Origin: Silene noctiflora
Lineage: Eukaryota; Streptophyta; Magnoliopsida; Caryophyllales; Caryophyllaceae
DNA length: 21,400 nt
Reading direction: 5' to 3'
Assembly: GCA_009801015.1 (NCBI GenBank)
Contig: VHZZ01002292.1
Span: 86,969 to 108,368, forward strand
The first letter of the stretch is position 1. The number at the start of each line of letters is the position of its first letter. The position numbers and the translations under genes were made by a program. This document shows, one piece after another, positions 19,084-21,400 of this stretch. The notes under the pieces are model-generated. The model was given only the letters and a program-made list of their open reading frames with translations. It had not been told where the DNA came from and ran no database searches.

Positions 19084-20775
19084 ATGTCTAGCTCGGAACA
19101 ACACAAAAAAAGACTTAGAGGGAGGCGGGCTCTAGTCCGTCAACCTATTGTGGAGTCTCCAAAGAAAGAGAACGATGAGGATGTTGCGGAGGCCGAGGAT
19201 GAGGAAGAAGCGGAGTACCCTTTCATCATATTTCGGGATGATGCTCAAAAGCAATAATTTGAACCATTATCGCGATACCAAATGGAGCCAACTCAGTGTG
19301 TTGATCGTTCTATTTTACGTACCCTTAATATTGAGTCAACTATGGAGGATACGTTTGATTATATTGGTTTATATGGCTTATTTAAACTTCGTGAGCTTTT
19401 TTATCGCCCCTTGACTTTGGAATTTATGAGTTCTTATCGTTATGATAAATTTCGTCATAGGTTTGGTTTTCGATTTCTTAACAATGAGTATCGTATAACT
19501 TGTGATGAGCTTGCTGGGTATTTGGATTGTGACCCACATAGGAATGGTGATTATTATGTGGTTCCTGAGAATATGTCTGCCACCCGTTTTTCCCCTTGTT
19601 TACGAGTTTTACGATGTGGATGTTAGTGCAATGACTTTAAGTGATGTTCAACAGTATGTTTGAAGCTATTAATGAGGATGATGAGCTACTTCTTGTATGG
19701 TCGTTATGATAAGAGTAAAATGCACTCTATGGAAGTACTCTTATGTGCCAGTTATTTGAAACCTTTCCAGGAAGCCCCCTTTTAGTTTAGTCCTCCTGAT
19801 GTCCTTGCTAGTGTTTTACATCGTATGACAGGTTCTACAGCTACTCTTGAGTGTGGAGCCATTGTTATTATTGGCCCGCAGGTTGGCTCGTTTTGATGGC
19901 AGGGCTCCTTATGAGCCAATGACTAAATGGGAACCGCGCATTTATGATGATTACTTGCGTTATGGGATTCGTTTCATGAGTATTATTGGTGGCACATATT
20001 ATTATTGGAGAGTGGAGGGTGAATTGTACTTGCGGCTGCCAAATGATAACCTACCTCCTATTTTTGCTTTGGGGGAGATAACTCACATGTTCGCCCTCTT
20101 CCTGTGGCTTACATGATCCCTGATGAGTTATTAGGTCCTTTACCTACTGTAGCCACTTTGGGTACTACATGGCAGCATCGACACCGCCGCCGTGCTCCTT
20201 CACATGCTCCTGACTCATTTCAGCCTCATCATGCCGCTCCTTCCTTTACACCTTATATTCATCCTTGGTTTCATTTTGATCATGAGACGGCCATGGATGT
20301 TCGAGTTCATGAAGGCATCAATCAAGCCTTAACTACTCGACGATTATAAGAGCATTTGGACATGATGAGCCTTTCTGCGGGTCAGCCGTATACTTGGGCT
20401 CGACCCAGTTACTACACTGATCCTGGAAATGATAGCCATGTATTTCATCTTTATGGTACGACCCCCGCTGCTTTTTCTGCTAGTCCGTATAGCACTGAGT
20501 TTAGAACTCTTGCCCGACCTTTCTACACCCCTATTCGGTCGGATATGCTTGTTGGTGGCTTTGGGGATCCGTCTGGAGCTTCTACATCTCAGGGAGATCA
20601 ATTTGGTGCTGGGACCTTGGGTTATGGAGGCGGAGTTCGACATAGCCATGGTAGGGGTCATGGTCAACGTGGAGGCCGTGGTGGCCATGCTGCTGAGGGG
20701 ATTCTTGAGGACTACCTACGTCAGGTTGACGAGTTTGATGAGTCCATGCATGTTGATGATGAAGCTAAGCCGTAG
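19084..20775 (+). pseudogene. Element C: downstream ORF, Athila ORF1-like (env-like position)
   Basis: It starts MSSSEQHKKRLRGRR, with a basic N-terminus followed by an acidic patch (ENDEDVAEAEDEEEAE). A block with RSILRTLNIESTMEDTFDYI and LTLEFMSSYRYDKFRHRFGF follows, like the Athila ORF1 family (also found in plant transposon-protein domains). The tail (from about 20640) is rich in G, R and H (HGRGHGQRGGRGGH). No CCHC knuckle or retrotransposon gag core is seen, so I favour the extra ORF after pol over a gag of a second element. Its function is unknown; the name env-like reflects position, and no membrane segment was clear. Several interruptions are present; fossil. Confidence 0.5.
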
Positions 20776-21400
20776 TGACAGCTGGTTACTACTTCCCCCT
20801 CTTTGCAGCTGGTTTGGGGGAGCTCTTATATATACAGCTGGTATTATCCTTCTTGTACTTTATTTTTATTGTAATATCTTGTTAGTTTTTCCCCTTTCCC
20901 TTTATTAGTAGTGTCCTCTCTAGCTTGTTGCTGCTGGTTTATTGTGATTGCTGTGCTGTTAGAGTCACAATGAGGACACTTTGACGTTTAGGTTTGGGAG
21001 AGTATTTATTTCTGTTGTGTGTTTTAATTATGCCGTGTGTTTAAAAAAAATCCATAAAAATTAAAAATTTATAAAACTAAAAAAATATGTCGTTTATTCC
21101 ATTAGGTCGAGTCTTGGTGAATTGAGTAGCAATGATGTTAATTTTCTTTGGTTTTGCACTTGAATCCCAATTAAGTCGTCCATGTGCACTGTTTTGGCTC
21201 GTTAATTACGAAAACAAAGTTCATAACCTAAATCTTGACCATTTTGTCATGCCTTATATTGATTAGATTTGACAAAATTATGTTGGTAAACCACTTAAAA
21301 TTCTAAGGTCTATAGAGCTTCCTAGGCCAGGAACATCAATAAACTGGTCTCATTGTTATTTAGGTTTGAGTGTGGTTTCTCCTTGTGGAATGTGTAATAT
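20776..21400 (+). other. 3' non-coding region of element C
   Basis: After the downstream ORF comes T-rich sequence. It then carries GAGGACACTTTGACGTTTAG followed by GTTTGGGAGAG (about 20972-21003), which resembles the GAGGACA...TTTGGGGGAG phrase that I recall from Athila elements. An A-rich run lies at 21042-21090. No gene, polypurine tract or LTR start was seen before the window ends. Confidence 0.5.

Larger units (their letters stand above)
15424..21400 (+). mobile_element. Element C: Athila-type Ty3/gypsy remnant, running past the window end
   Basis: The plus-strand order is the end of RT (about 15424-15550), RNase H (about 15550-15910), integrase (about 15980-17244), a post-integrase hairpin motif (17312-17333), non-coding sequence with CTCGRYCGAG motifs, a foreign LTR (about 17756-18507), a leader-like stretch, an extra ORF (19084-20775) and a 3' non-coding part with GAGGACACTTTGACGTTTAG (about 20972). 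RNase H and integrase wording is Athila-type ([34 protein letters not shown]). An ORF downstream of pol is a known Athila trait. The 5' half is absent and the 3' LTR lies beyond 21400. It is broken in many places (about ten or more), hence an old fossil. Confidence 0.82.

Noticed and set aside
19084-20775. Gag gene of a second Athila element following an LTR at 17756-18507
   Set aside because: No CCHC knuckle or gag core is visible and no convincing primer-binding site follows the LTR. It is kept as a possible alternative but not preferred.

Overview
This window looks like heterochromatic, transposon-packed DNA from a flowering plant. Almost everything recognisable is decayed LTR retrotransposon of the Ty3/gypsy superfamily: a Tekay/Del-type chromovirus family, an Athila-type element, and probably a Tat/Ogre-type remnant. 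The intron-like structure, AT-rich spacers and plant-specific families point to an angiosperm, most likely a eudicot. I lean weakly towards Caryophyllales because of the CTCGRYCGAG-rich LTRs, but this is an impression from memory. No intact host gene, tRNA, rRNA or CRISPR array is visible. One N is present at 17780.

Layout. 1-4235: non-coding, AT-rich sequence with tandem duplications, tentatively the LTR/UTR part of a Tat/Ogre-like element. 4236-8116: element A, a minus-strand chromovirus remnant (RNase H, integrase, chromodomain, 3' UTR, polypurine tract, 3' LTR). 8117-8525: a spacer that resembles a retroelement leader. 8526-14568: element B, a plus-strand relative of A (end of RT, RNase H, integrase, chromodomain, polypurine tract, 3' LTR), interrupted at 10353-11961 by an unrelated minus-strand LTR insertion. 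A and B are head to head, with their LTRs facing outwards, and form a large interrupted inverted repeat. 14569-15423: a broken fragment of what I take to be a plant mobile domain (PMD, MAIN-like) gene with an intron-like polypyrimidine segment. 15424-21400: element C, an Athila-type element (end of RT, RNase H, integrase, a conserved post-integrase hairpin, and an extra ORF downstream of pol with a splice-acceptor-like sequence before its ATG). A probable foreign LTR at about 17756-18507 lies inside it.

Nothing here looks like a functioning operon or pathway; the elements are fossils. The points of most interest are architectural: the inverted A/B pair as a potential hairpin-RNA source, the same palindromic CTCGRYCGAG motif in the LTRs or UTRs of unrelated elements, the nested insertions that give a relative order of events, and the PMD fragment trapped between retroelements.
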